The notes under the pieces are model-generated. The model worked only from the letters and a program-made list of their open reading frames with translations. It ran no database searches and was not told the DNA's origin. A stretch of 64,000 nt of DNA. Source: Skeletonema tropicum. Taxonomy: Eukaryota; Bacillariophyta; Thalassiosirophyceae; Thalassiosirales; Thalassiosiraceae. Below, piece by piece: positions 20,552-31,343 of the stretch. The stretch's first letter is position 1; every line of letters starts with the position of its first letter. The stretch spans positions 930,001 to 994,000 of the forward strand of contig CM074134.1 of the NCBI GenBank assembly GCA_037178625.1, read 5' to 3'. Position numbers and translations under genes: made by a program.

Positions 20552-22577
20552 ATGGAGGACGATACAATTTCTTCGAATATTGGCAAAGTGATAGGGGCTG
20601 CTCTCACAAATACATCAGAAGATGTTCCTCGAAAGAAAATGGTCAATCTGCAAACATCTTCTGATAAATGTCAGACCGACGAGGGTATAACTCTTTGTAA
20701 AGTAGATGGGTGCGAGAAGTATTCACAACGGGAGAGGGAAGGATTCTGCGTGACGCATAATAAATTGTTGGCTGATGCCGGTGGGCATGTTCATAATGAA
20801 GTTGGTAGTTCAGTTGCAGCAACTTCTTCATCAACTGGCGGCTCAAGAAAACGAGAAAGAACCAACAATGTTCAGATTACCAATTTGTTGTCAAGACAGG
20901 TCTTGTCCCTAGTCCCCAACATCAAAATTCCAGAGCACGTAAGAATGTTATATACATTTTATATGTCAATAGCAAGCAATAGATGCATCGACTGTTCTCT
21001 AATCTACCCGCGTGCGATATTTTACACGTCCTTTACTATAGCCCTTGTCAATAATGAAAAAGTGGAAAGCACATGTCGGAAATACAGATTTACGGCCGTG
21101 CTTCGGATGCTCTTTTTGTGGTCCCACTGTCAATGAAAACAATTTCGACATCAAATTACTGGAAGGTGTAGATTTGTGCCCTTTCTGCACTCTGCTTCAA
21201 GAGGAAGGGTGGACACAAAAAGTATTTTCTACAAATAAGAAGTATATGGATCCAAATGGTACTGGGCATCTCGGTGTCACAAGCTTTCTCCGTGTAACAA
21301 CATCGATTGTTCAGGAAAAGGTAGCTTCCACTTGCCCGGAGGATTTGAATAATATGGTATGGAAGTTGCACCCTGTTGCTGAATACCCCGATTACGATGA
21401 ATCACAGAAAAGCGAACCTGCCGTTGTGGTTTCGACAAAGAAAGATGTCAAGAAAAACAAATCAGTCTCAATTGAGACGAAACGACCGTCGCTATCGACC
21501 AACTCAGTAGCTGGTGACGACGAGTTTCATGGTCTATCGATAACGTCTCTTGCTGCGTCCCTCTCTAAGGAGAAACAACTACCAGAGAGTGATCCTTTCT
21601 TAACAGGACGTGATTTATGCCAAATCAGTCGGCGCAAAGTGTTTATATCGCATCCAGATCCCCGCCCAATCACCTCGTGTTCATGGTGTGGAGTCGATAA
21701 AGATATGGAAAAACTGTGCCCTATATGCGACTCACTGAAAGAGCACGGCTGGTCGTCATATTCTACTTCTGATCAGTTATTTAAAGATCACAACAATGAA
21801 AGACATAGATGTGTGAAAAACTTTCTTCTCGCTTCAACCGACTATATTGTCAAGGCAATGAATGCTATGCCGGAGAAAGATCGCCTTCGTTTAATTGGTC
21901 AATATGAGAGTTTTAACGAGGGAAGCGACGATTCTCCTCCAGCACCACCACAGAAACGTCAGAGGAACAATGCTGAAACTAATGACCCTCAAACTTTTAC
22001 ATCTAAGAGGTCGAAGCAAACTACAATTGAACTTCCATCTATCTCTCAACTGTTGACGCAGGACAATGGATTAGAGGGAGTACTCAAAGCTGATTTGCAT
22101 AGTATTTACAACTTGCACTTTGGAAGCAATGCAAACATTGCGGCTAAAATCCTCACGACGCTTGGAAAAGGCGATATACCGCCTGATGTCAAAAATGAAG
22201 TTCCTCTTCTCCGCTCAAACCAGGCAATCCAACAATGTTCAAATGGATCAGACATAAACCCATCACGATTTGTCGGAGTCTTCCGTGTTGTTGGCGAAGA
22301 AAGTAATTATGCGGTAGGCATCCCCGAGTTCCGTGTTGATTGCCCAACGACTCCAAGAGCAGCAACAGTGAATAATGGGCAGCTTTGTTTGCTTCGTGTA
22401 GGGATTAAGGAAGAAAAGACTGCAGGTCAACTCTTTGCGTACATGTATCGAGCACTGTATGGAACAAAAGCATTTTCAGTTGCGTTGAAAAATAGTGAAC
22501 GCGACTTGACCTCACAAGTAAACAGTGGAGGCCAGAAAGATGTAGATCCCAAACCTCTAGAAATGCTTCAATCTTGA
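20552..22577 (+). CDS. Cys-rich hypothetical protein, two exons
   Basis: Exons 20552-20938 and 21042-22577, giving about 640 residues. The 103-bp intron has a strong donor (GTAAGAATG) and a TATAG acceptor, and the exons join at a codon boundary. An open frame reaches further upstream only from a TTG, so ATG 20552 (MEDDTISSNIG) is preferred. Residues 50-70 hold CKVDGCEKYSQREREGFCVTH, a C-x4-C-type zinc finger like those repeated in WRKY-associated stramenopile proteins. Two further paired-Cys modules follow: CFGCSFCG…LCPFCTLLQEEGW and CSWCGVDK…LCPICDSLKEHGW, clearly a duplicated unit. Nuclear, zinc-binding function is an inference. It starts 168 bp from the Crypton-like relic, but shows no mobile-element motif. 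Confidence 0.78.
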
Positions 22578-22609
22578 GACCTTCAATCCTGAGACTTTGA
22601 CAAATAGGA

Positions 22610-23677
22610 CTACGATATGCTTCCACTGCTGCTTAGCAATGGCTCCTCTGATAAATGACGAAATGAGTCACTGGCATTCAGCTCTTCATCACTCTCATCT
22701 AATTCCATTGTTCCTAAAACATGATGGCCGGCAGCAAGCGACGACATTGCCCTTGTTGCTCCTCGTTCAAAGTCAAAGATGATCCTGTTGTAATCCATTA
22801 GTGCAATTATGGGCACGATCTCACAGAATAGGAGTAGAACGAAAAGTATGAGTGGTGACCATCCACCCTGAGATGTGAGCAGATCAATATCATGTATCCA
22901 AACAAGCAGCATGGATATTCCCCACACCACTCTAGACAAGCTCCAAAATAGCATCACATTGGATATCTTTCGAAGTGATTCTTTCGAGTTTTGACTCCGA
23001 TAGGGAAAGCCCGAGAATGACACATTCAAGTACACGTAAAGTATGGCAACAAGACATACAGCTGATAGATTGATCAACCCTAAGCCTAAATTGACAACAT
23101 TCCTCACAATAACTACTCGTTCTGATTTCACTCCTCCCATAAAGATCAATATGTATAAAATAATCTGTGTCGCGTATAGAGAAGTGTTGAAGACCAAGAA
23201 CAATAGCAATCCCCTCTTTCTCCACTGTGCCGTGCTCTCTGTATGAAATCTACTCAGGAGTGAACACTCCGCCCAAACCAACGTCAGCAGCACATATGTA
23301 GATATCACAATTGCATTAGGTAGATCGAATAGGACAGTCATTGATGAATCATAGAATGCTTGATTCTTCTCAATCGGATGACTGTTGTTGTCTGCATCAC
23401 TCTCATTATGAGACGATGCAGGCTTGAGTGAGTAGTGTGCTCTCACATTCGCCAAATCCATTGCAATCACCCCGATGAAGGACATGACTCGAAGGAAGCA
23501 TACCGTGGCTGCACTGAGAATTAGAAGCTTCTTTAGATCAAAATTGTTATTGACACGTTGGAGAAACGAATATTTGCGATGGGCCAGTACGAGACAGAAT
23601 AGAAAGAGGAGAGATGCTAGCAGCAGTGAGACTACGAATAAGTCTAGCGTTATTGTGAGGTCTGATCCTTCCAGCAT
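22610..23677 (-). CDS. Seven-helix membrane protein, THH1/TOM1/TOM3-like
   Basis: 355 residues from ATG 23677. About seven hydrophobic helices are visible, e.g. LFVVSLLLASLLFLFCLVLA, LLILSAATVCFLRVMSFIGV and LLLFLVFNTSLYATQIILYI. The third helix region has VLLTLVWAECSLLSRFH, resembling the conserved W-A-E-x-x segment of plant TOM1/THH1 proteins, a GPCR-like family of endomembrane or tonoplast location. A hydrophilic loop with N-glycosylation-type sites (HNES) separates helices 2 and 3. The C-terminal tail is acidic and Ser-rich. It is convergent with the gene ending at 22577, only 32 bp away. TM topology is clear; the family assignment is moderate. Confidence 0.75.
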   Translation of the reverse strand: MLEGSDLTITLDLFVVSLLLASLLFLFCLVLAHRKYSFLQRVNNNFDLKKLLILSAATVCFLRVMSFIGVIAMDLANVRAHYSLKPASSHNESDADNNSHPIEKNQAFYDSSMTVLFDLPNAIVISTYVLLTLVWAECSLLSRFHTESTAQWRKRGLLLFLVFNTSLYATQIILYILIFMGGVKSERVVIVRNVVNLGLGLINLSAVCLVAILYVYLNVSFSGFPYRSQNSKESLRKISNVMLFWSLSRVVWGISMLLVWIHDIDLLTSQGGWSPLILFVLLLFCEIVPIIALMDYNRIIFDFERGATRAMSSLAAGHHVLGTMELDESDEELNASDSFRHLSEEPLLSSSGSIS

Positions 23678-24071
23678 CGTGTTGATAAGTATTTGAAGTA
23701 TGCCTCCCTTGATACCAACTGCGCTGCTGCGTATCGAGCCGTTGCTACTAATCCAATTCGATTGAAGTGCGTGACAGAACTGAAAGAGTAGTCACACACA
23801 TGATCACACATGAATTTCTAGAGCTATCTGTTTGGCATGTATTATTGGTTTTTAATAGAGAAGTGTGTTTGATGTATTGTACTATTTGTTGAGTTTTGAC
23901 TCCATAAGTAAAATGTCGTGATGAATCACATCACGTCCTAGGTATTGTACCCTCCACCTCTCCTCACCTCCATCCATCCCCACCTCTCCAATCTTCTCCA
24001 ATCTAAATGTTCATGGTTTTGTTATTGTACACAGGAAGTAGATAAACGACGCCTTGAATAAGACAAGTGCC
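23678..24071. promoter_or_regulatory. Divergent intergenic region
   Basis: Lies between the 7TM gene (minus) and the IMP1-type gene (plus), so it must hold both promoters. A pyrimidine-rich run (CCCTCCACCTCTCCTCACCT) lies at about 23950-24000, close to the plus-strand start. No specific factor site is claimed. Confidence 0.45.
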
Positions 24072-25049
24072 ATGCCACTAATGCAACAACTAAGAACCTG
24101 CTCAAGACCACTGTCGACTCTTTTCACAGCAGGGTGTCGCTTGGTGGTGGCAAATACCAGTCAGCCATTATGTCCTTCAAAGCCAATAATTTCAAGAGCC
24201 ATAATACATAGCCATCACAGCTGCTGCCGCCTACACACGACATTCCGCCTATTCAGCAGTAAAAGCGCCCAGACATCCTCAACAAACGAATCAACTATAA
24301 AGCAGCAAGTGCACTCATTATTTCAGTCAGCATCACTGTTTCTACCTCGAGTGATTGCCTTTTGCGGTACGATTCACGTAGCCACAGAATATGGGTTCAA
24401 CACTGTTAGTTGCGAAGGACCGAGTATGGAGCCTACAATTATAGATGGCAGTTTTACATGTGTGTTGATTGATAAGTTTAGCCATCGCATCTTTGGTTTA
24501 GAGAAAGATAACGATGAAGGTTATTTTAGCACAACCGAAAGTTGTAGCGATGAACAAGATGCAGAAACAAAGAATGATAAAGACAACAATTCTTGGATCA
24601 GCTTATTAAAAGGAGTTTGGAAACAGCACTTTGCATCTGGTTTACAGCGAGGTGACGTAGTCATACTACACCATCCTTCAAAAGAAGCAACAATCTGCAA
24701 ACGAATCATCGGCATGCCAGGAGATACAATCATTCGTACCGATGGAGGATCCAGAGAATCAAATCATAGAGTGAAAGTCTCCCCAGGACACTTATGGATC
24801 GAGGGAGACAATACGTTGCAATCTCATGACTCCCGCGCGTATGGTGCTGTGCCTGCATCTTTAATAATAGGAAAAGTTGTGTGTCGACTGTGGCCACTTC
24901 GAGAATATGCCTCGCTAGGGTTGGATGCGAATGGGATGGAACATTGGCAAAGAGTACGAGGAAGGATTGGAAGGGGGGAGAGACCTTTGCCTTTGAAGAA
25001 AGATGAAGGTTTTGAGGGAAGCCGTGTCTTGAGAGAACGGAAATGCTGA
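24072..25049 (+). CDS. IMP1: Mitochondrial inner membrane peptidase IMP1-like (signal peptidase I family)
   Basis: 325 residues from ATG 24072; a longer frame begins only at TTG 24054. The first ~75 residues are Arg/Ser-rich and nearly acid-free (QLRTCSRPLSTLFTAGCRLV), consistent with a mitochondrial presequence. The S26 fold follows: GPSMEPTIIDG with the nucleophilic Ser at about residue 119, RGDVVILHHPSK, the general-base Lys in ICKRIIGMPGD, and GDNTLQSHDSRAYGAVP. The GDN…DSRAYG block is closer to IMP1 than to IMP2. A ~55-residue acidic insertion lies between the Ser and Lys boxes. The enzyme would cleave sorting signals on the intermembrane-space side of the inner membrane. Catalytic residues are intact. 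Confidence 0.9.
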   Translation: MPLMQQLRTCSRPLSTLFTAGCRLVVANTSQPLCPSKPIISRAIIHSHHSCCRLHTTFRLFSSKSAQTSSTNESTIKQQVHSLFQSASLFLPRVIAFCGTIHVATEYGFNTVSCEGPSMEPTIIDGSFTCVLIDKFSHRIFGLEKDNDEGYFSTTESCSDEQDAETKNDKDNNSWISLLKGVWKQHFASGLQRGDVVILHHPSKEATICKRIIGMPGDTIIRTDGGSRESNHRVKVSPGHLWIEGDNTLQSHDSRAYGAVPASLIIGKVVCRLWPLREYASLGLDANGMEHWQRVRGRIGRGERPLPLKKDEGFEGSRVLRERKC

Positions 25050-25075
25050 TATAATTACAAGTTCATCTTAAATGA

Positions 25076-27079
25076 TTAGTCACATTCTGGAACTGAACCC
25101 TTCACATCTGAGTACTCATCTTCCAACTCGTCGATATATTTTGCATACAGTCTATCCATTTCACCATGCAGCTTATTCTTCTTTCTGTCATTCCAAACTT
25201 GCTTGACGTTTGATTCCGGATGAGGATGATGCACAACAAATGATCTCGGAAGTACGTAAAATGGGACCCCTCTGTATCGCAAGTGAGATATGTGTTGAAT
25301 TTTGTTCTTGCCATAACCGTAGAAACGCTCGTCATAGTATGGAGTGAGCGGCTGTGGTTTTGATGATGATGATGTTGTTGGACACCATGGCAGGACAACA
25401 TAGGGTTCATATCTCAGGCTATCAAAGCATTTGATTTGTCGAATCGTTCTCGATTTCTGTTTCTCATTTTCAGATGGCTCATCATACCATTCACTCTTTA
25501 GCCACTTTTGAGTTTTAGTAGTGTGGTGCCCTTCCCAATTATTGTCCGATTGGAACACTATACATTTCTTGTCTCGGACGCATTCTTTCATGTCATTAAA
25601 CAGAGTGGGAAGAAAACTAGGGTCTTTTTGTAGATACTCTTTGCATGCTTCTGTGTTGGAACAGGGAGGATTAACTTTCCGCTCAAACGCTGGTACAACA
25701 ATGGCATTTGTAGGCACTTCTCCATTGTTTGAAGAGATTTGATCTACCAAGTTGTCTTTGATCACACCATTCAAATCAGCAGAAGGGATCAAGTCCACAT
25801 CCATGATGAGAATGTGAGAGGTTTTGACTGCGCCCAGCCCTTTGTTCCTCATTGCATTGACTGGATATGAGGACATTCCTTTCCCTTCGTCTTTTATTTG
25901 TACATGAGGAAGGACAGTCATTTGAGGGCAGTTTGCCATCAAACTTGCAATGGAATCAATGGCTGTTGTAACTGGCGAACTATCGGAGGGGATGTAGACA
26001 ACCAATACTATAGGATCAGCCCATCTATTGCATGTTTCTGCTAATAACCATATCCTATCCAAGCTGCACTGTATGACTAGAGTTGTGGATAGGTCTTTTG
26101 GCAATTCAAAACCGTCATTTGGACATGAGTTGGGTGAGTTTTCTATATCTACCTTGGATGTGTGAAGAGTTTTGATTGAAGCCGATTTCGGTGGTGGTTC
26201 ATCAAGCTGCTTTTGTATTTGATTCAGCAAAGTCCGTTTGTGTTGAGTGATGATCTGCTGCACTTGTTCTGGGATCTCATTATCTTCGGTGGCCGTGGCC
26301 TTGTTTGCATTGTTATTGATATTGTTCTCGTTTGACGTGTCATTTTTTGAGGCTTGCACTACAGTTTCGACACGCTCAACAACTTTACTGTCTTCTTTTG
26401 TCACTTTGACTTCACCATTTCGACTAGACCATTGAGGCACAATTTTTCTAATTGCTTCCCTCCGCTTCTCGCCCGTCTTTACGTTTGGCTTTCGTAACGC
26501 ATCGATACTATCCCTAAGCAATCTTTCATTTTCTTTCAGCTCTTTGAGTGGTTTGAATATCTCCTTTTTGAGTTTGCTGTCATCAGCTACTGATAAAAAT
26601 GTAGATTTTGAATTATACTGCGTAGATGTTGAACCATCTGAGCTGAGGTACAGTCCCCATTCATATATTGAGTGCATAGTTGGGGCAATGGCGTACCGCC
26701 AAGATAAAAAGAGAACGCTCAATACTGTTGCAGCAGCCCTGGCAGGTGTTGAAAAGAAAATACGATACCAAAGCGTCCGCTGGCGCGGGTGATAGGCACC
26801 TCGTCTCCGTTTGTCCATACCACCCAGAAGGAAGCTATTGCAAGGCGATTGTTGCATTGGGTTGTGAGAAGGAGAGCCGCCATTCATACTGCCGTTTCCA
26901 TATCTTAGTTTGCGGGATGGGAGCGGAGAGCTACTGCCACGAGAGTGCCCATTAACATCTGCATAGCGAGATGTAGATTTTCGTTGAGATATCATTGCGT
27001 CGTGATATGAATGTGCTTTTCGCCTCTTTCCGCCCTGTCTATTGCTTGCTACTACCGCCCGAACACCGTCATTGTTCAT
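25076..27079 (-). CDS. Type II membrane glycosyltransferase, LARGE/GT49-like
   Basis: 667 residues from ATG 27079. A basic cytosolic tail of about 110 residues is followed by one helix (RAAATVLSVLFLSWRYAIAP), as in Golgi type II glycosyltransferases. A stem with coiled and Asn-rich segments extends to about residue 320. The catalytic region has LVIQCSLDRIWLLAETCNRW, then MRNKGLGAVKTSHILIMDVDLIP, where DVD is the DxD metal/nucleotide-sugar motif of the LARGE GT49 domain. Near the C-terminus YDERFYGYGKNKIQHISHLR and RSFVVHHPHPES match the conserved acceptor region. A role in Golgi glycan extension is inferred; donor and acceptor are unknown. It is convergent with IMP1, 26 bp apart. Confidence 0.85.
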   Translation of the reverse strand: MNNDGVRAVVASNRQGGKRRKAHSYHDAMISQRKSTSRYADVNGHSRGSSSPLPSRKLRYGNGSMNGGSPSHNPMQQSPCNSFLLGGMDKRRRGAYHPRQRTLWYRIFFSTPARAAATVLSVLFLSWRYAIAPTMHSIYEWGLYLSSDGSTSTQYNSKSTFLSVADDSKLKKEIFKPLKELKENERLLRDSIDALRKPNVKTGEKRREAIRKIVPQWSSRNGEVKVTKEDSKVVERVETVVQASKNDTSNENNINNNANKATATEDNEIPEQVQQIITQHKRTLLNQIQKQLDEPPPKSASIKTLHTSKVDIENSPNSCPNDGFELPKDLSTTLVIQCSLDRIWLLAETCNRWADPIVLVVYIPSDSSPVTTAIDSIASLMANCPQMTVLPHVQIKDEGKGMSSYPVNAMRNKGLGAVKTSHILIMDVDLIPSADLNGVIKDNLVDQISSNNGEVPTNAIVVPAFERKVNPPCSNTEACKEYLQKDPSFLPTLFNDMKECVRDKKCIVFQSDNNWEGHHTTKTQKWLKSEWYDEPSENEKQKSRTIRQIKCFDSLRYEPYVVLPWCPTTSSSSKPQPLTPYYDERFYGYGKNKIQHISHLRYRGVPFYVLPRSFVVHHPHPESNVKQVWNDRKKNKLHGEMDRLYAKYIDELEDEYSDVKGSVPECD

Positions 27080-27504
27080 GAATGAAGTGCATTTATTGCT
27101 TCGGATGTCCCAATGCAGGGGACCCTTTCCGGGACTGCTGCTTCAACTTTGTGCCCGAAAGCTGCCCCAAACACTAACGCACGAAACAAGGCACGAAATC
27201 CATCACATTCAAAAGTGACGCGCGCGCACCTGCTCATTCAAATCCGCTGCCTCCATCTCAGTGATATTTGGATTTGTGGGCTCTAGCCTAAAGAAATGGG
27301 GCAAATTCCTCCATTTCTTCCACCAAATAGACTTTTTTGCATCATTTACTTTATAATATTAATTGATCGGCAACCACTATTCCGGGGGCATCCCCTAGGG
27401 CCCCTATAGTATTTGAATGTTGGACAAAACTTACTTTCTGACATGACTCTCATCGGTTGCCCCACAAATCAACACCAGCATCAATAAATTCATCGACATC
27501 AACC
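27080..27504. promoter_or_regulatory. Divergent intergenic region
   Basis: Separates the glycosyltransferase and transporter genes and should contain both promoters. It has a GACGCGCGCGCAC run near 27220, a local TATAATATTAATTGATC stretch near 27350 and a partly palindromic CCCCTAGGGGCCCC-like segment near 27390. No other element was seen. Confidence 0.4.
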
Positions 27505-29525
27505 ATGTACGACGTCTCCACAGGAGCTGCCTATGCAGTTCTCTACCTCGTTCTGTCGCTGTTCACAGTTCTAGCCATCATTTCAGCAGGATACTGCGGT
27601 AAGTATGCTGACTCGGTAAATTACTCATGTCATGTGAACAAGACGAGCTGACACATCTTCCTGTTATTTTGCTTCAATTTCCATGCAGGTACGGGCGCCA
27701 CGCTAAAGAAGCTTGGATGTGTTCTCGTGCCCAAGACTGCTGGGGATCAGGATGGGGAAGAGGGTGCCACTGATACCGCTGATTTCTTCTTGGCTGCAAG
27801 GAACAGTGCAAGTGCCAAGTGAGTTAAGGAATTCTTATTTGAAATAATGATGTTCATTTTTGACAACAATTTACCATCAACAACTAACAAATAACCCGTT
27901 ATTCCACAGAACCATCGCCTTGTCATTTTTCGCGTCTTCTATGGGAGCATGGGTAGTTTATGCTCCTTGCGAATTGGGTGCAAATCCAGAACTCTCCTGG
28001 ATTGCCGTGTTTGGGTACGCTATTGGATCGGCTTCCCCTGCTGTGCTTGTATTCTTCATTGGTCCTTCCATTAGGAAGATCACCGGTGAAAAGGCATTTT
28101 CTACCACTGATTTTGGATTGGTGAGGTATGGAAGGTTGATTCAGCTTTGCATCGCTATTATGAGTGTGTTTTACATGTTCATCTACATGGTAGCGGAATT
28201 GACAGCGATCTCCAACATCTTTGCATTGGTCTGCAAAATTGATACTTTCGACACGACAACCATGCGCTACACAACCAGTATTGCTGTTTCAGTCGCCGTC
28301 TTCACTTGGTTCTACACCTCTATTGCCGGCCTCCCTGGGTCGTTGGTGACCGATAAGTTCCAGGCATGGGTTATGTTCATTTTGATCTTCATTTTGCTCG
28401 TCGTTGGATGCTCACATCCAGAAAATCAACTCACGAGGGAAGAGTTTGCTGTGGCGTCCAACTGGACAGGTGATGGTGCGATGGCTCTTGTAACTCTTGT
28501 TATTGCAATTCTCTGTGCCGAAATGTTCAACCAGGCCACTTGGCAAAGAGTTTGGGCGGCAAAAGACATCCCATCAATGAGGAAGGGGTTTGCATGGGGA
28601 TCTTTCTGTGTATTTCTCCTAATGATGTTCTTTGGGATCATGGGAATGATTGCGTTTGCGTTGGATCCTGACAACTACCTTGCCTACAACAAGTTTTATT
28701 GTGAGTTATACTTTGGTATCTTTAATATTTGCTTACCGGCAACATCACAGCTCACGATCATCTCTGTATTCAGACTTGTCTTTCTTTGATCTCCTTGAAC
28801 CTCTCGCCCCATTCTGGCACATTGTGGTACTAATCGCTTGTACTGCACTTGCTGCTTCAACTGTGGATAGTGTCCAAACAGCCATTGCGTCGGTCGTCAG
28901 CAGTGATTTCATTCGCTACGGAGTTCCTGATAAGTGGGCTAATTTTATCACTCGTGTGTTGCTCATTGTGATCAATGTCCCTGCAGTAATTATGAGCTCG
29001 AAACGTTTCGATGTGCTTGGACTCTTCCTTGTTGCCGATCTTGTATGCTCCACGGCTGTCCTCCCGGTTTTCTTCGGATTGATTACAAAGGATATTGGTT
29101 TTATTCCTGCGCCAACTGAGTTGGGTTGCTTCCTTGGAATTTGGTCGGGCATTATCTCAGTGCTCATCAATGGAGCAGTCCTTGGATTTACCGAAGCTGT
29201 GAATCCTATTACGGGACAAGTGATTGCTACTGGTCCCTGGTCTTACTTTTGGCTTACCAACTCCACGCAATGTGCTCTCTGTGGATCTACGACCATGGTT
29301 ACTTTCATCGTCACACCCCTTGTGGCCGGTTTCTTCACTCTTGTCTTCAGTAAGATTGACATTAAGCTACGTGGTGAGCGTGCCAGGAAGCCAATCTTCA
29401 CGATGGCTCAGCCGGAGGAAGAGGCCAAAAATTATAATTTGGAAGGTGAAGTTGAGCAGAAGGAGGAGGGGTCCATCAACGATGATGCGGAAAAAGCTTC
29501 GGTGGTTTCGGTGGAAAATGCGTAA
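27505..29525 (+). CDS. Sodium:solute symporter family transporter (SLC5-like), four exons
   Basis: Exons 27505-27598, 27689-27818, 27910-28700 and 28774-29525, all GT-AG, give 588 residues. Introns are 90, 91 and 73 bp. Phases fit at each junction (GGT, AAA and TAC codons are split). ATG 27505 (MYDVSTGAAYAVLYLVLSLF) is chosen; the longer frame starts at TTG. The protein has about 12-13 membrane helices. After helix 1 comes the symporter feature DTADFFLAARNSASAKTIALSFFASSMGAW, then GYAIGSASPAVLVFFIGP and SIAGLPGSLVTDKFQAWVMF. The C-terminal tail is acidic and cytosolic. It is in the SSS superfamily that includes the urea transporter DUR3, but DUR3-specific motifs were not evident, so the substrate is left open. 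Confidence 0.85.
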
Positions 29526-29762
29526 ATTGACCACACGGGGAAATAATCGAAGGTTTTCATGCAAGGCTTGCGGGTGCTTTGTTGTTGTGAAGTATCGTAA
29601 CAGCTGCTGAGAATCAATACCGTTTGAACCTGAAAATGTGTAATTCTTGCGTGAGGGAACAGCCGCTTTGTGTGATGAAAACGAAGAGATGAAAAACAAG
29701 TCTTTCGATAGTTGTAGTTTCAAGCGTCTCTCTTAAGGATAGTAAAAACTTTTACAGACTTG

Positions 29763-31343
29763 TTATCGAGTGTTAGGTCGCATATTTGCACTTTTGCTGG
29801 TAGCCGTGGGCTCATATAGTCGTATTACCATCGATTCCTTACATAATATTCCAGTGACGGGGCAACGCTCACCCTTTTGACGGAGATGCATAATCAGGCA
29901 ACGATAGCAAAACACATATCCCGAAGTCGAAGCAGTTGGGTTGATTCGTGGCTCTTGACATATCGGACATGACCATTTGTCTATGTGTCTGGTATTTCCT
30001 TCATCGTCAACCAATACTTCTGGATTCATTGGAGGGGGTGGTATAGGCAACTTTTTTCGAGATGACCCCATGTTGTTATTGCCATCAGTGGTAGTATTGT
30101 TTGACGAAGAGGATTCTTCTCCAGCAATCCAACGCCTGCGACGCAATCGAAGCTCTCTTTGAAAGTGAGATACCCAGCCCGAAAGAACGGCATACGAAAT
30201 AGAGAAAAGCAATGCTCCTTTGATCATACTCGATGGCTGTATTGGTGGTGCAATATTCTTCCTAGTCATGTTGGTAGTATCAAGAAATCTCTCTCCATTA
30301 TCAGTTTTGGGTTTCTGCAACAATGGTTGCTTCTGTCGCTGCTGCTCTTGAACATCTGCGACAGTCATCCTCCGCAACATGACTCGTAATGTATGCATCG
30401 AAAAACTCCAGTAGGGCGTGTATCCCAACAAATATGCAAATTGGTAGAGGAATATTGATAGTTCATGCGTCATGTGAAGATAAGGATAGAAATTAACAAC
30501 CTTTTGTTTGAAGTTGTCAAGTGTAAGACCATGATGATGAGTAGAGTTGATGTTGGATTGCGATTGTCGATTTGTGTCAAATCCTTGACGGGATATTTGC
30601 ATTCTACTTTCTAATCTTTCAAAAGGAGGCAATACCTGTTCATTTGACTCTGACTGCTCGGTCAACTTCTTATACAAATTGTCACATCGTTGTTTGCAAT
30701 ACGGGAACAATGCTGCCAGTATCGCCGACATTGTTTTATCGTATTTCGTTAGCTCCGCCACCTTGTACTGCACATTGCTACTAGATTGGGAAGATGCTGG
30801 TATCTGGACAAGCTTGGATCGCTTCAAGCCATATACCATCTCGCAAGCAGTCGAGCCACTCAAATAATGAATACAATTGTAATCTATCGCGAATAATATC
30901 AATATTTGGAGTTCTGGACCAAAAGTTTTGATTGTTCGATGAAGCACGTGGCACATTCGTCTTAAGTGAGAATAGTACCATAATTTTATTCGAAATATTG
31001 TCGTTTTGATCGTTTTGGAGACTGCTGCCAGCATGTTCGTTGAAGATGGTGTTCTAGCAGCTGCAATTGTGTAGGCTAATAATCTATCAGCAAGTCGTTC
31101 CATCCGCCGTAATCTTCCCAATGTACCCTCCAACCAAGTCACGCCCACCTCCCACATGGCCGAGAGAGCCACCCTTCCTGAATTTCGTGCGACATCGACG
31201 AACGTTAATTCTAGAAAGGAAGGTTGATGTGACAGAGGGTCGAGTGTGTATTCTTCCGTGAGGAGAGCACCGATTGTAGTGGGCACGGTTTGATTGTGCT
31301 GCTGTGTGGATGGGTTGGTAGTGGTGCCTGCGGTGGCGTTCAT
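29763..31343 (-). CDS. PEX12: Peroxisome biogenesis factor 12 (PEX12) RING ubiquitin ligase
   Basis: 526 residues from ATG 31343. The Pex2/Pex12 N-terminal region begins near residue 35 (HQPSFLELTFVDVARNSGRV) and has several membrane-associated helices, including YHHLTLDNFKQK-adjacent and SIFLYQFAYLLGYTPYWSFS. The C-terminal RING reads WSCPICQEPRINPTASTSGY followed by FCYRCL and ERCPVTG. The reduced set of zinc ligands and the NPTA…SGYVFC…CPVTG signature are typical of PEX12. In the PEX2-PEX10-PEX12 complex it supports ubiquitin-dependent recycling of the PEX5 import receptor at the peroxisomal membrane. Asn/Ser-rich inserts near residues 250 and 415 make it longer than animal PEX12. Confidence 0.92.
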   Translation of the reverse strand: MNATAGTTTNPSTQQHNQTVPTTIGALLTEEYTLDPLSHQPSFLELTFVDVARNSGRVALSAMWEVGVTWLEGTLGRLRRMERLADRLLAYTIAAARTPSSTNMLAAVSKTIKTTIFRIKLWYYSHLRRMCHVLHRTIKTFGPELQILILFAIDYNCIHYLSGSTACEMVYGLKRSKLVQIPASSQSSSNVQYKVAELTKYDKTMSAILAALFPYCKQRCDNLYKKLTEQSESNEQVLPPFERLESRMQISRQGFDTNRQSQSNINSTHHHGLTLDNFKQKVVNFYPYLHMTHELSIFLYQFAYLLGYTPYWSFSMHTLRVMLRRMTVADVQEQQRQKQPLLQKPKTDNGERFLDTTNMTRKNIAPPIQPSSMIKGALLFSISYAVLSGWVSHFQRELRLRRRRWIAGEESSSSNNTTTDGNNNMGSSRKKLPIPPPPMNPEVLVDDEGNTRHIDKWSCPICQEPRINPTASTSGYVFCYRCLIMHLRQKGERCPVTGILCKESMVIRLYEPTATSKSANMRPNTR

